A DNA stretch of 64,000 bases from Vandiemenella viatica (GCA_031002005.1 CM061914.1:11146148-11210147); one strand, 5' to 3'. Counted from the stretch's first letter, positions 22,209-34,055 are shown. Numbers and translations: made by a program. Notes: generated from the letters alone by a model not told the origin.

Positions 22209-24364
22209 TTATAAAAAATAAGAAAAGAAGTGGTCCTTTGCACTTCCTTGAGGTACACCTGATGTAACATCTACATTACAAGAACTTTCTCCTTCAACGA
22301 CGTCATACTGCGACCGACCAGTTAGAAGATCCTTTATCCATTCATGAAGCTGATCCGATATACCATATACTCGAAGCTTCGCTAAAAGTCGGTTGTGTGG
22401 CACAGAGTAAAAGGCTGAAAATCTAAAAAAAAAAAAAAAATGCATCTGCTTATGAACCTGCATCAATAATTTTCATTATGTCAAGTGTAAATAGGGCCAG
22501 CTGTGTTTCACATGATCTTTTCTTCCGAAATCCGTGTTGATTTGTTGTGAGCAAATTATTTTCATCTAGAAAATTCATAATGTTCGAGCATATAATATGC
22601 TCCATAACTCTACTACAAACAGATGTTATAGATATGGGACAGTAGTTTCAGGATCACTTCGATCACCTTTCTTGAAAATCAGAGTTACTTGCACAATTTT
22701 TCAGTCTGAAGGTACTTTTCGCTCTTCTAAGGATTTACTGAATATACAAGACAGAAATGGTCCGATTTCCACCACATACTCTGAAAATACTCTTACTGGA
22801 ATTCCATCCGGGTCTGGTGCTTTCCCCACTTCAGGAGTTCTAATGGCTTTATGAAACCTGCAGTATCTATTAGTAATGATTCCATCACCCACTTGACACA
22901 ACGTGGGAAAACGTGAATGCTATCCTTATTTTCATCAGTAAATGAATTTTTGAATACAGTATTTAGTACGTTAGCTTTATCGCGGATTTAATTAACCTTG
23001 GAACCTTAACGAATTGGTGCTAGAATATTGTTGTTGGTTCAGCTGACTTTTCGTACATAGGACCAAAATTCCTTTGGGTTTTCTGTGAGCATGATCCTGA
23101 AAACAGCTAGCTATACAATTTACATTATTTCTTAGCTCCTCGGCGATAGCCATGACGGAATCGGGTGGTTGGTAGAAGGCGCTGATGACGACTTTTGACC
23201 GACCAACATTTAGTTTAATCCATATGATTTCACAGATTGTATCGACGTCTATTTCATTACATGGGAGGAATTTACTCACAGCTATAAATATCCCATCTCC
23301 ATGAGAATGTAATCTATCTTTACAAAAAACGTTCATGCTATCTTTAATAGTTTTGGTGGAACTTATTTCCGGTTTTAGCCAACTTTCAGTATCGATAACG
23401 ATATCCGCTTCTGTGCTACAAATAATGCTTTCAAGTTCTGGTTGTTTATTACAAACACTTCTACAGTTAATTACGATTAGTTTACATTCCTCCTACATTC
23501 CGGTGTTGCATCTGATTGGGTTGTCCGTAACTGTATTTCATGTTTCGGGTCTTCCTCCCTCAGCCTAAAAAATACCTACATACCCTACATAATTCAACCC
23601 TATGGCGAAGATCGAGAAATCTGCAGCCAATGTCATCACAGAAAGGTCATTGTCTCTGTACGGCTCTGAATCAGAGGTCCACAATCAACTCTGTCTACGA
23701 TGCTACAGATGATTAGCTCTGCCGATATCTTGTGGCCACTGGCCACAGAGTTCACCCTTTCAGCCAGCCACCTGAAAGAAGAGAGGTTAACCTCTGACCC
23801 AAGGCAACAAGCATCATTGGTGCCGACATGAGCCACAATCTGTAGTTCGCTACACCCCAACATCCAGGATGGCCTGTTCCACATCTCAGATCAGGCCACC
23901 CGGAATACACACCGAATGGACGTTAGTTTTCTTCCTTGAGTAATCTACCATTTCCCTAAGGGGCTCTAAAAAAACTGCCTAACATTAGAGCTCCCAACTA
24001 CCGGAATCCCCTTCTGCGTTTGCTCATACCTAGCAGGCTAAGGGGCCGTCAACTCGCAGGATGACAATTGTGGGACTGAGTCAGCTTCAGAAAATACGTC
24101 ATACCGGTTGGACAGTCAAACAAGTTCAGCGCTTTGGCCTTTAAGCCTGTTCGACTGCCCCCGTGTGCGGCTTCGAAGTCTAGAGGCCATACGCCAGTCA
24201 CCGACAGGCGACCGTGGCACAGCCTCCAGCTCTTCAGCCTGGGTAACAGGTACAACGGTCGATATGGGAGAATCTGTGAACAGCATGGCTACATATGGCT
24301 CCCCTATAACACATCTGCTGGAAACTTTTATGGTAGCTTCCAGCTGTGTAACTTTCGCTAACAC
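22209..24364 (-). pseudogene. LINE ORF1 and N-terminal half of ORF2, degraded
   Basis: Contains, in order on the minus strand, an esterase-like ORF1 with VAHVGTNDACCLGSEV and ICSIVDRVDCGP, then AP-endonuclease and the first reverse transcriptase motifs (GIPVRVFSEYV, SVPHNRLLAKL, TSGVPQGS). Frameshifts and stops break it. In this LINE group, ORF1 esterases are thought to act in membrane or RNP interactions. Confidence 0.75.
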
Positions 24365-24722
24365 AGCTGCAAGCTGTGCGCACAGATCAGCTACCTCAGC
24401 TCACGTCTGCACACAGCAATCACAGTCCCTAGACATACTGCTTTTGAAAAACGTGAAAAACAGAAACTCGAACTAACCTGTACTAACTACAAACTGCAAA
24501 AACTCGGAGATAGCACTAATCAAATCTATACACCACCAAAGATAAAATGTAAAATGGTAATACACTACTGTGCTCAGCGACTGCTCAACTGTAAGTAACC
24601 AGTAGTTCCTACAAAATGTAAACACTCAGATATAACAGTAACCAAATCTACACACCACTGAAGATAAAATGGCTACCGCACAGAACTTCAAGATCATCAA
24701 CTTTAGAATGGATGATCAAGTA

Positions 24723-25002
24723 AGGGGGCGTTTATTAATTATATGAGGTGAAGTAACGGGGGTGGTGGGAGGTCCGGCAGAATCTCACCAAGTGGGAGGG
24801 GGGTTGACGGAAATATCACGCGAGGTGAAAATCATAAAGGACAGTAGAGCTCAAAAAACTCCAAGGTCGATCAGCAGGGGAGGGGGTCCCATCAAAATCT
24901 CATGCCATTTTAGGGGGGGGGGGTCTGGCCAGATCTCACCATAGGGGTGGAGGGCATTCCAGAATTCTGGAAAAACACCTCACGTCATTAATGGATGCCC
25001 CC
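24723..25002. mobile_element. Palindromic MITE, sister of the 18.3-kb copy
   Basis: 'agggggcgtttattaatta...gaggtg' at left and 'cacctcacgtcattaatgga...tgccccc' at right are inverted versions of one another, flanked by TA (24,721-24,722; 25,003-25,004). It lies between the LINE 5' end and the Copia remnant. Confidence 0.8.
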
Positions 25003-25084
25003 TACTAGCAATCTTTATGCTGGTAAGACTTGGTTCATAATATGAACCTCTTGTTATGTCTGTGGAGCATTCCAACACCACAGT

Positions 25085-25420
25085 ATCATCAGATACTATC
25101 CAGAGCAAGCTGCTATAAGAATGAACAAAGAAAAATCTCATGTAAAGACACTGGCAAAAGTTGGTAGTAAAGACATGGAATGTAGTTATTGTTACAAGGT
25201 GTCCCTCTTCAGGAAAAATTGCTATGCTAATAAGAACACAGATGCAAGAACTAATCCAGGTGCCCAGCCCCACAAAACCTACAGACATACAATCAAGAAA
25301 AACCAAAAGGTGCCAAGGTGAAAGCATTTCTTGTTGCTATGGGAATACCTCACCTCACGAGTCTGGTGAGTCTGTGGCTACCAGTCACATGTCCAGATAT
25401 AAAATAACTTTAAGAATTTA
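25085..25420 (+). mobile_element. Copia-like gag/protease remnant
   Basis: Reads MNKEKSHVKTLAKV, then a gag-knuckle-like CSYC followed by nine residues and C (the expected histidine is leucine), then KVKAFLVAMGIPHLTS-like sequence and ESGESVATSHMSRYK, close to the Copia protease/active-site start D-S-G-A-S/T-S-H-M. Frames shift twice. It is most simply the 5' part of the same element whose integrase lies at 27,895-28,380. Confidence 0.55.
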
Positions 25421-25755
25421 AGTGAAAATCACTTTTTGAATGCTACTTTCACAAACAATTCTTTCCAGATTGCCTCACTAATTTAGTTTCTGTTCCAGTA
25501 ATGTCTGGAAAGGGTTTAATTGTAATATTTACCTGAAAGTGACTTTTCACTGGTAATGTCCTGTTTGATGCCAAGCTGGTAAATGATTTGTACAGATTAA
25601 AAGCTAAACCTGTCAAATTCTTGCTTTACTATAAGCAATTCAAGTATCTAGAACTGCTCACAATAAAAAAAGAGGCTTCATTGTTCTCAAGTTACTGAAA
25701 AATCAAAACTGGTGCTTTCTGATGTCTTTGAACCACTAGGTGAGTCATTTGCACA

Positions 25756-25905
25756 GCTGGACAGAAAACCGTTAATCATTAATTAACGAAGTTAGCAAAA
25801 TTGCAAAAATTTAACTTTTGAGTTAACATAAAAAATCGTTAACGGTCTTCTTAACTTCCGTTAAATTGAACTACCATTAACTTTAGTGCATTACATTGGT
25901 GGTTG

Positions 25906-25977
<72 letters not shown>

Positions 25978-26690
25978 GAGCGCTGTCCCACATTCGATCC
26001 TTCGACAAGTCGGATGGCGAACGAATATGGTAATAAAAAGTGCATGTGTGTTGAATATACAACTGTTATGATGGGCATGGTGTGTGTGTGGGCAGCAAAG
26101 CTAGAATTTTTGAGTGTTTATATTTTTCATCTGGAAACCGGAGCTCACTACTTGTTTCTAATGTGATGGGTGAATGATTTTGATATTTTTATAATATAAC
26201 TTTTTTTACCACCAGGAAAGTGTCACTTTTTAGTTGGTATTGGTTCGGGGTTCGTTAGTGAAATACATTAAACTAACATTCGTTACATCATTACGTCATG
26301 GAAAATGAACTCTTGAATCCGCTAGTGAAAGCAGCAACGCTAACAACAGCAAAGAGAATATTAAAAATCCATAGCCACATTTATATGATTATGTTGCATT
26401 TAAATCACGACTGGCAGAACAATTAATATATGAATGCAAACTGTGTTTGCCTAAACTTTCTACAATCAGGGCTCATGTGTCTAACCTTAATAATCTTAGA
26501 CAACATATGAAGAGGATGCATACATCCAAATATGAACAGTTTGAAGAAAAAGTAAAAGTAGGGCCAAATCGTGGGGAAAAAAGAAAAATAATTCAAAACG
26601 TTCAAGTGCTGTGGCTTCTTCTGGTGTAGACAGCAGCAGAATTGATTTGATTTCACCTCCGTCTGCTAATACAAGTTTACGTCAATAAAA
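25756..26690 (+). mobile_element. hAT-type transposon 5' part with BED-finger transposase start
   Basis: 25,775-25,890 is full of GTTAACG/TTAACGG-type motifs in both orientations, as subterminal repeats of a hAT element. A 60-base poly-T follows. 26,298-26,640 encodes MENELLNPLVKAATLTTAKR and then a BED-type zinc finger: YECKLCLPKLS, NLRQHMKRMHTSKYEQFE, with C-x2-C and H-x4-H spacing. Coding is lost after 26,690, so catalytic residues are absent. The exact left end is uncertain. Confidence 0.65.
25909..25972. repeat. Poly-T run of about 62 bases
   Basis: An uninterrupted T homopolymer. It could be the poly-A tail of a minus-strand retrotransposed copy, but no body was recognised; its length may also be an assembly artefact. 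Confidence 0.9.
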
Positions 26691-26734
26691 CATTTGGCAT
26701 TGTAGCTGTCTTATCCGAACTAGGAATATTCAAT

Positions 26735-26880
26735 TATTGCACTGGCTGAGATATCGAGTACACGGGTTCGATTCTAGGACAAGGAACGGCTCTTGCCAAA
26801 GGATCGTTGGAACATGTAGGCTTATATAGCAACTTGATTAACAAGTCCCACACGGCAGGATTTTAATGCTAGACTGTCAG
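26735..26880 (+). mobile_element. Possible tRNA-derived SINE remnant
   Basis: 'actggctgagatatcgag' resembles box A and GGGTTCGATTC matches box B, 27-30 bases apart. Unlike the other SINEs here, the body does not match families A or B. Weak. Confidence 0.35.
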
Positions 26881-26899
26881 AGTATAGTTTTATGAAGTA

Positions 26900-27290
26900 T
26901 GAAACACAAGAATCAAGGGTTAAGCTAGGAGAGCATACAAACTACTTCCCCAAGTCAGGATCCAACAGCTATCAGCTAAGACAATACTTAAGCCAGCTCG
27001 CACGGCGATGCTGCTGTGCGCCGGTGACTTCAAGCGGCGTCGGTGGTAGAACTTATCTGGACCTCGAGGACTGGCAGCAGTCGACTTTTATAGTCGACTC
27101 CTCCAACCACGTGTCACATCTGACCCACGCGCGAGGCAGCGCATCCTGACGCGATGAGATTTGCAAAGTGGAATGTGACCGCTTTCCGTTTCTCTGATAC
27201 TGCGGCTTTCATCCGGCACGTGTCTTCTGCCGCGCCCAGCGCTAGACTAGAGCTGTCTGGAACATTTACTGTGGCTGCCTTTAATATTTC
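26900..27290. other. GC-rich island of unknown origin
   Basis: Base composition changes abruptly from AT-rich to CpG-containing sequence (for example 'acgcgcgaggcagcgcatcctgacgcga', parts only). No good reading frame, terminal repeats or tRNA were found. It could be an LTR or 5'UTR of a mobile element. Confidence 0.35.
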
Positions 27291-27630
27291 TATTTAGTAT
27301 TTTGAGATTTGTCAAGGGGATATTACATAGCTACTGAGATCATCGTATTCCAAGCTGGTGTGGACCGATGTATCGTAAACCTTTTCATTGCCTACATGAT
27401 TCCAATACTTGTTGAAGAATCTGATACGTTTGAGAAACCGTTTAAAACGTTGAAATAAAAACTCAATTTGCAGGAGGACATTGGGTAGACGTATTATTGA
27501 TTCAGATCACGGTATATAGCACCTTGAAACTGCTTGCAGCAGTACCTATTGCGAAATATAAACATCAGTTCCACTTTTGAATGGTTATCTTTTAATGATT
27601 AAATTTGTAATGCTTATATTTACTGATGAC

Positions 27631-27768
27631 CAGGGCCGGCGCTAGGAATTTTGGGCTCTACAAAATGGCCAGAGGGCTGAGGGCCCCTATAGTCGGTGAT
27701 CGTGCCCCCCATCAGCCGGCGGGCCCGGGTACTTTTGACCCGCTTACCCCCCCCTAACGCCGGACCTC
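27631..27768. mobile_element. 138-bp hAT-like MITE with perfect 8-bp target duplication
   Basis: The left end CAGGGCCGGCGCTAG faces an imperfect inverse at the right (taacgccggacctc). CTGATGAC is present directly on both sides (27,623-27,630 and 27,769-27,776), the 8-bp duplication expected of hAT elements. Very GC-rich inside. Confidence 0.8.
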
Positions 27769-27894
27769 CTGATGACAACGCAAGAAAAATCTTACCATAC
27801 TATTAGCAGAGTAAAGATTAAGTAGAAGATAAATTCGCCTAATTCAAGACATTGACAGAAAATCAATCAAAATGAAAAATTAAAGTTTTAAGAA

Positions 27895-28380
27895 CAGGCA
27901 ACAATGGTGAGTTCGTCAATCAAAGGCTGGATGAAATTTGTAGGAAGGCAGAGGTAATTTATCAGACCGTGGTCAGTTATTCTCCAGAGCAAAATGGCTC
28001 TGCAGACTAGTTGGGAGAGAGCTAGATGTCTTCTAAGGGGAGCTGAGTGTTCTAGTAAATTTTTCAAAAGCATGCCACACTACTGTCTTCCCATTGTGCT
28101 GTAAATGGAAAAAATTCCTGACCAATAATGGTCAAGTCCACGTGTTAATCTGAGCAATGTCAAGGCATTTGACTGTAACGTTCATGTTCACATTCCTAAG
28201 GCTTAAACTTCTAAGTGGGATCATAAACCAATGCCCTTCATGTTTCTAGATTATTGCAACACCACCAAAGGGTATCGAGTACTTCACTTAGAAACTAGTC
28301 AAGTGCAGGTAGCTAGGGATGTCGTATTTTATGAAGATGAATTTGTTGAAGATAGTAGTGATTTCAAGGCAATATTTTCT
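27895..28380 (+). mobile_element. Copia-like integrase remnant
   Basis: Reads NGEFVNQRLDEICRKAEV, then VVSYSPEQNGSAD and, after a frame change, ERARCLLRGAECS-like sequence. This is the catalytic glutamate end of a Copia integrase. Further on, VHIPKA, MPFMFLDYCNTTKGYRVLHL and VARDVVFYEDEF form the conserved post-integrase block before the reverse transcriptase. Stops near 28,010 and 28,205 and frame changes disable it. The reverse transcriptase itself is missing. Confidence 0.8.
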
Positions 28381-28384
28381 AATT

Positions 28385-28865
28385 TGTATTGAAGAGTGTA
28401 AACTCTGATCCAGAGAATTATAAAGAAACAAGGCTTTCAGACATCTTTAGAATTATAAATAGTTTAGTATCATGTTATAAGATGGAGAAAGTATGATCAG
28501 TATTGACAGTAGCAGTAAGACAAATGGGTAGTAGATAACAGCACCACAGCTTCCATGAGTGAAGATGATTATTTTATTGTTTCATTTATTAATTTTAAAA
28601 TTCTTCATGAAAATTTATTTAGGAGAGATCGTGTCTAACAGCTGACTTTGGCTAACACTAACCATAAGATTTGAAAAACATAAAGAGATTTATTCAGGTA
28701 AATAATGAGAAAGTAGTTATCACATAATGTTGTTAATACTAAAAGAAACCTCGCTGTTTTAGTACAAAAGGCTAGCTGATTTTTCTTAATGAAAGCAAAA
28801 CTAAGCAAAAAATTGAAACATCAAATATGATACAACTTAAGGAAAAAGCTTTCAGGCAATATAAA
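28385..28865. other. Non-coding, nothing recognised
   Basis: AT-rich sequence after the Copia remnant; no reverse transcriptase motif or host exon could be made out. Confidence 0.3.
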
Positions 28866-28869
28866 TAAG

Positions 28870-29085
28870 CAAAGGATATGGAAAATAACCCATCACTCGC
28901 CAAAGTTAAAGGCTGCAATGAGTGAAGAACACACAAATTTTGATTTGTGCACACCTCCCTAAGACATGAATAAGGTTTTGAACCAAAATGTTATGTTTTT
29001 ATTAGTCTCATGTTTATGTTTTTCACTCATCAGAGCCTTCAATTTTGGTGAGTGATGGGTTTTTCCCAACCGTTTGTTATCGATA
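28870..29085. mobile_element. Foldback element (same family as 9.3 kb)
   Basis: 'ggatatggaaaataaccc', 'atcactcgccaaagttaaag' at left are mirrored by 'cttcaattttggtgagtgat', 'gggtttttcccaacc' at right. Spacer of about 110 bases. Confidence 0.7.
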
Positions 29086-29254
29086 TAATGAATTAATAGT
29101 AGCACTAAATAAGCGGAGTTTGATATGTAAACAAAGGGACTAGCATAACAAATAACAACATCAGCACAATTTAATGGATTTTAAACATTTCATGAGGAAT
29201 AAATCACACATTAGAGGGTTAATTAATGATATCACGTATCTACCTAATGGAGTG

Positions 29255-29515
29255 ATTAGGTAGCTCAGTGGTTAAAGCACTTGCTTTCGAAAATTTGCTT
29301 CTCCGGTCCCGGGTTCAAATCCCGGTGGGTGCAGGAATTTTTAAGAGTTGTGTTTGATCATATGAGCTGTGCCGGGTAATTCCACGATTCAGATTCCACT
29401 TTAAACTGTTAAGTACCAGAGGAAAGGAATTCGCCGTCCTACCTCTGACACAATTGTTTAGTATGCCACCTTCGGAAGGATCCAACCAACCTTCGGGTTG
29501 TCAATTAAGTTACAT
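29255..29515 (+). mobile_element. SINE (family A), best preserved copy
   Basis: Head 'ggtagctcagtggttaaagc' (box A) and CCGGGTTCAAATCCCGGTG (box B with T-stem), so a tRNA-like cloverleaf half is evident. The body 'attccacgattcagattcc' and tail 'accttcggaaggatccaacc' follow. It serves as reference for the split copy at 7,868-8,950. Confidence 0.85.
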
Positions 29516-29519
29516 TTTG

Positions 29520-31240
29520 TGTGTCCAATAATACAATTTTAACATTTAGTTTATAAGAGGGTCTTTTCTATTAAAAGATAGGGAATTTTAAAATAATAAT
29601 GACAGTAATGGGATAAGTCTCATTTGGCAATATAAAGATATTTAATTCCAAAGTATGATTAGCAAAAAAGTATTAGAAGCAGCACATAGTTTTGGTTAAT
29701 AACCCTAAATACAGCTTTCCGCAGAGGAAAGTCATATGTCAAAAGAAACTAGAGTTGGAAACGAACTTTGCTATACCAAAACATCTATTGGGAAAGTTAC
29801 AAATTAAGAGATAATACAAATATTGTGTTTATTAACTGTGACAAAATCTTATGAAAAAATTATAACTTACTTCAGAAAAAGTATAATGACATAAAATGTT
29901 CAAAATAATTGACTCAATAACATACTAAAATTTGGAAACGATCAAGAAAACTTTTGGTGACATTACATTCTACTATACCGTTTTGGACTTTCAATATTTT
30001 CAGTGATGTTTGAACTGAAAAACCTTAGGACTTTTATATAAAGTATGTAAAAAGGTGATTGTTATAACTGGAGTGATGTCATTATTCCTGGAAACTAATG
30101 AACATTCATAAAAGATCAAAGCCCATCAACACTAATACCATCTCAGTGTCTTTCTCTGATACCAGAAATTTGAGTTTGATTTATGAAGAATATACAGTGA
30201 CTTAAATGTTTCTACAGTTTTTTTTTTTTTTTTTTCATTTTGAACTTTCTTTCATCATCTATCTAAAAGAATCATTTACAAAATCCTATTTGGTGATTTT
30301 CCAAACAGTTTCGGAAGCAAATAAGTGCAAAATGAAATTAGGGAAGTTAGCTGACTGGCACAATCCTAGTTCACAGCCAACAATTATTTTACTAAACCAC
30401 CCAATGAAATAGTTAAATACAGCTGAACGGTAAAGCTTTTTCTATTAACTTTCATAATTTTTATATGGTTTAGTACACTCAGACCAGAGAATATTTCTAT
30501 GTGACAGAAGAAACAAATTCTGTTGAAGCCATGGCAATATATTAAGTGAAATTGCAGTTGTCAGTTTACCAGGAGAAATGTCTGATGATGAAAATCATTC
30601 CTCAGACGATTCAAATTTTGACTCAGCTGGTGTGTTGAAATTCCTGTACAACCAAAAAGCTCCAACCATGTTAGGAAACTGAATTCTCAGTTTGAAGGCT
30701 TTGCTAACCAGTTATTCCAATGGCACTATTACTCTCAGTACAGTCACTGAGGCAATTCAGGGATCTCAGAGGAAGCATGATTAAAGACTAGGAATGAAAA
30801 CTCAAGTTCAACTGATGATAATTTGAGAATGTCATCAAATGCAAGTAGGTTTCTAATATTCACACTGGTGACATCAAGAATTGTACTGGAATAAATGTTA
30901 CTCTTAATAGTGAGTTAGGAAAAAATTAACCACATCAGTTCATGTAAATTGAAGAGATACATTTTTAATGGATAAGTGTAAACTGGTTAATAATACAATG
31001 GAGGTAAGTTTCAAGTATGTAAAGGTCATTACTGCCATATCGTTGTATTTATCAAATTGTATCAGAGGGAAAATTATTCAAATCAACTAATAACATGATT
31101 GCTGACTTTCATACTATGCCTGTTGTTTATTTTGTATTAAAAAATGTGAAATGAAGACTGAAATTAAGCAGAAGTGTCAAGAATGGTGTATTTTCCATAA
31201 TATAAACTAGGTTTCAGTATCTCTATCAGTGTACAGACTC
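29520..31240. other. Intergenic, mostly unrecognised
   Basis: 30,570-30,800 ('gaaatgtctgatgatgaaaa', 'gacgattcaaattttgactc') has an acidic coding flavour like the N-terminus of some DDE transposases, but stops interrupt it and I do not name it. Otherwise no feature is supported. Confidence 0.3.
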
Positions 31241-31244
31241 AATA

Positions 31245-31310
31245 ATAAAGGATATGGAAAATGACTCATCACTCATCAAAGTTGAAGGCTGTGATGAGTG
31301 AAAAACATAA
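31245..31310. mobile_element. Half of a foldback element
   Basis: 'aaaggatatggaaaatgact', 'catcactcatcaaagttgaag' matches the left arm of the 28.9-kb element; a right arm was not found. Confidence 0.5.
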
Positions 31311-31554
31311 GTGACGAACAAAAACATATAAAAAAATTCGGTTTTACCCCTTATTTGTGTGATAGGGAATAAGCCATACGGTTTGGGAGGTGTGCACACG
31401 CCAAAGTTTACCACATGACTGGCTCGGGAAGGACTAAAAGATAATGCACAATGATCTAGCCGGCATGTCTAATTGGGTATATAAATGGAATGAAGGTAAA
31501 TGCTGAAAGTATAGGCGTAGTGAGAAATAAAGGCTTTTTTATGATTATTCAGAT

Positions 31555-31850
31555 GAGATGGAAATTGCTTGTCATCATCATCCTCAACAGTTTTCAGCCT
31601 GTAGCTGGGTCTGCTTCATGCACAAGCCTCTCCATTTTCTTCTTTCTTCACATCACTCTCTGTCACCACTTTGTTTAAGTCCTCTCCTCTTTTCTGTACA
31701 CACTCCTCTACTCCTTTCAGCCATACAGGAATTGCTTGTCAAGAGTATTAAATGTTTAATCATCATCATTTTCCAGCTCCAGTCTACCCGGGTGCTGGCC
31801 ATGAGCGCTCTCCACTTCTTCCTGTCCATGAATAGTTGTTGTTAATGAAA
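31555..31850 (-). repeat. LINE 3'-end-like repeat, two copies about 190 bp apart
   Basis: 'catcatcatc...cagttttcagcctgtagctggg' and 'catcatcattttccagctccagtctacccgg' are related; together with 'ctccacttcttcctgtcc' they look like the minus-strand 3' tails (GATGATGA-ended) of RTE-like elements. No coding part is present. Confidence 0.4.
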
Positions 31851-31854
31851 AATT

Positions 31855-33100
31855 CTATACAGGGCTTGCAGAGGGAAAAATGATGGGCGGGGGGAAGAGT
31901 GCTTTAGCAGATGCATGCAGGACCACCATATTTGCTCCCCACTTATTGCAACATCTTTAGGATATTGTTCTTTATGTGTATTTTAGTTGCAGGATAGTCT
32001 GGATGCCTACTAAGCTGATGTCTCGCAGCAATCAAAAACATTCACAGTTCGAATCCATGTCTAAACTAGAAGTTTCACAGGCCTATCCTTCAACTCTGCC
32101 ACAACTTTGCTATGTTATGTAAGTATTCTAGAAGGCTTCTGTAGTTTACATTCAGCTTAAAAATGAAAATTTTCCACTTTTCCTGACAGAACTACTAGTT
32201 TACGTCAGGTATCTACCAGTAGCAGGTTGCAATGTTTGGATAAAACTGTGTTACTACATCATTAAAACCACAGAGAATTATTATTTTTATCACCTCACTG
32301 ACATTATGTACCTCCTCGCTGATAAATCTATCAAAATGATAGTTAATGCTAGCTGAATGACAGTCACTTGAAATGCCATTATTCTGTATAAAATCATACA
32401 CGCACTTGGCAGAAATTTAAGATGATAATTAGAAAATCTAACAGTTTTTTCAGAGTTAGGGAGAAGGTCTATCATGTTATTAAAGATAGCAAAGAAAACT
32501 TATGGCAAGATTTCCTTAGAGACATTACCATGCCATATCATTCATAATTTTAAATAAACAATTCAATGCACTAAACTTTTGTATTCCCATAACTGTGAAC
32601 ATTCATGTAGCTACCTTGTTCTATTGTTGATGAAGGGCCATCATCCCAACAATTTCAATGCTCAATATGTATATGTGTCTGTATGTTTTTTGACATTGTC
32701 CTGCATTTAAAGGTATGAGCGCTAGTTGTTTTCCTATCCAAATGTTTAATTCATACAAGTAATAAGAAATTTCAGTAATCATATTGAAGATGCATGCAGG
32801 CCTGCTCAGTTGAAGGCAAATTTTTATACTGCACTATGTCAACAATAAACTGCAAGCCTGCAGATTTTGACAGTTTTTTTTTTTTTTTTATGACTCAGTT
32901 CTAACTAGATCTTTAGAGATGGATGAGGATTGTGGATCAGGAATGAGTAAGCAATCACATGGGCACTGGCAGGATTGGATTAAGGGGAGTGCATCTTCAC
33001 ATGATATTTTTTACACATTATATTATTCATTAACTAATATAGTAGTAAGATATAATTGAATACAATACATTCTTTCTTATATAGGCAGGTATATAAAATT
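31855..33100. other. Intergenic, nothing recognised
   Basis: AT-rich; a 16-T run at 32,875. No exon, RNA gene or transposon coding sequence supported. Confidence 0.35.
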
Positions 33101-33104
33101 AAGC

Positions 33105-33300
33105 AGTGGTTAAGGTGTCTGAATGGGTAAAGATAGGTCCCTGGTTCGAATCCCTGTCTCGGTGGCGATTTTCATAGGCACTTAACCTGAGCATTACCTC
33201 TGACACAGCTTGCTATGTAACGTGAAGTACACCAGAACACTTCCATGGTTCGGATTCCATGTTAAACTATAGTTTACCTATACTCTGCAGGATCGCGTGG
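33105..33300 (+). mobile_element. SINE (family A)
   Basis: 'cagtggttaaggtgtctgaa' (box A part) and CTGGTTCGAATCCCTG (box B) lead into 'cttccatggttcggattccatgttaaac', the family-A body. Confidence 0.7.
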
Positions 33301-33896
33301 TTAGGTTAAGGCGGCTATGACAAGGGCAGAATGCGCAGCAAATAGAAACCTGGTCACGAGATCATTAGGACCACATGGAACTATTATTATTATAATCGTT
33401 GAATATGGCATATCACAAGGCAATTGAAGAAAATCGTGTGAAATTTCGATCAGTTGTATCAAAAATTTTATTTTGTGGACAGCATGATCTTCCACTTCGC
33501 AGGAAAGTCGAAGAGGGTTCTGTTTTCGCAGAAGTGCTATGTTTTTTAATTGACTCTGGGGACTAGATTTACAAAAATCATTTAGAGTCTGAAGAAAAAA
33601 ACGCTTTGTACTTATCATATCAGATACAAAATGAAGTGATACAGATTTTTTGTAATGTTCTGAAAAGCAAAGTAATTGAAGAGGTGAAGCATGCGGTGTT
33701 AGCTGATGAGACTGCGAATATTAGTGGTACGGAGCAATTATAGAGTGGGGTTTGCTGTCTACAATGTGATAACGATAGTAAAAAACAAATAATTCGTGAA
33801 GATTTCCTGGGATATATGGCGCAACAAGAATTGAACGTGAAAATATTTCTGAAACTATTATTCATTTTCTAGAGTAAGTAGCAGTAAGTTTGATGT

Positions 33897-34055
33897 TAAT
33901 GATGAATAATTTACCGAAAACTTTGAAAGAATTTAAAGATAAAATTTGTAGAGGGCAAATGTAGGTGGGTGCAGGATAGGGGGAAGATGGGTGTGTAGGG
34001 AAATTGCCACCGTAGCCTGTGCTCCATTGCAATTAAATTAAATTAAATTAAATAA
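33897..34055 (+). mobile_element. CR1-like LINE 3' end, severely 5'-truncated copy
   Basis: Encodes the last 20 residues (NNLPKTLKEFKDKICRGQM) and the same 3'UTR as the element at 2,710-2,872, nearly identical over about 150 bases, ending in five ATTAA-type tail units. It sits inside the hAT relic. Confidence 0.9.

Larger units (their letters stand above)
20100..24480 (-). mobile_element. L2/CR1-like LINE with esterase-like ORF1, split by a mariner
   Basis: On the minus strand, 5' to 3': ORF1 remnants (24,364-24,116, coiled start AKVTQLEATIKV; 23,884-23,636 with VAHVGTND, the consensus block of SGNH/GDSL esterase-type ORF1 proteins); endonuclease (23,336-22,992: HGDGIFIAVSK, IIWIKLNVG, SAFYQPPDS); reverse transcriptase start (22,901-22,701: GKAPDPDGIPVRVFSE); fingers/palm (22,466-22,209: PHNRLLAKLRVYG, SGVPQGS); catalytic LFADDAV just before the mariner; REVRNLADCLEIQRDLDVFL just after it; thumb and C-terminus (20,698-20,162). 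The 3' end near 20,100 has the same tail as the 8-kb copy. Frames are broken in several places. This is a near full-length old element. Confidence 0.85.

Noticed and set aside
25909..25972. Poly-A tail of a processed gene copy
   Set aside because: No retrocopied coding sequence on the minus strand adjoins the poly-T; its neighbours are hAT-like subterminal repeats.
29255..29330. Genuine tRNA gene
   Set aside because: Box A and B are present, but the anticodon arm and acceptor stem do not close and the sequence continues into a dispersed repeat body, so it is a SINE head.
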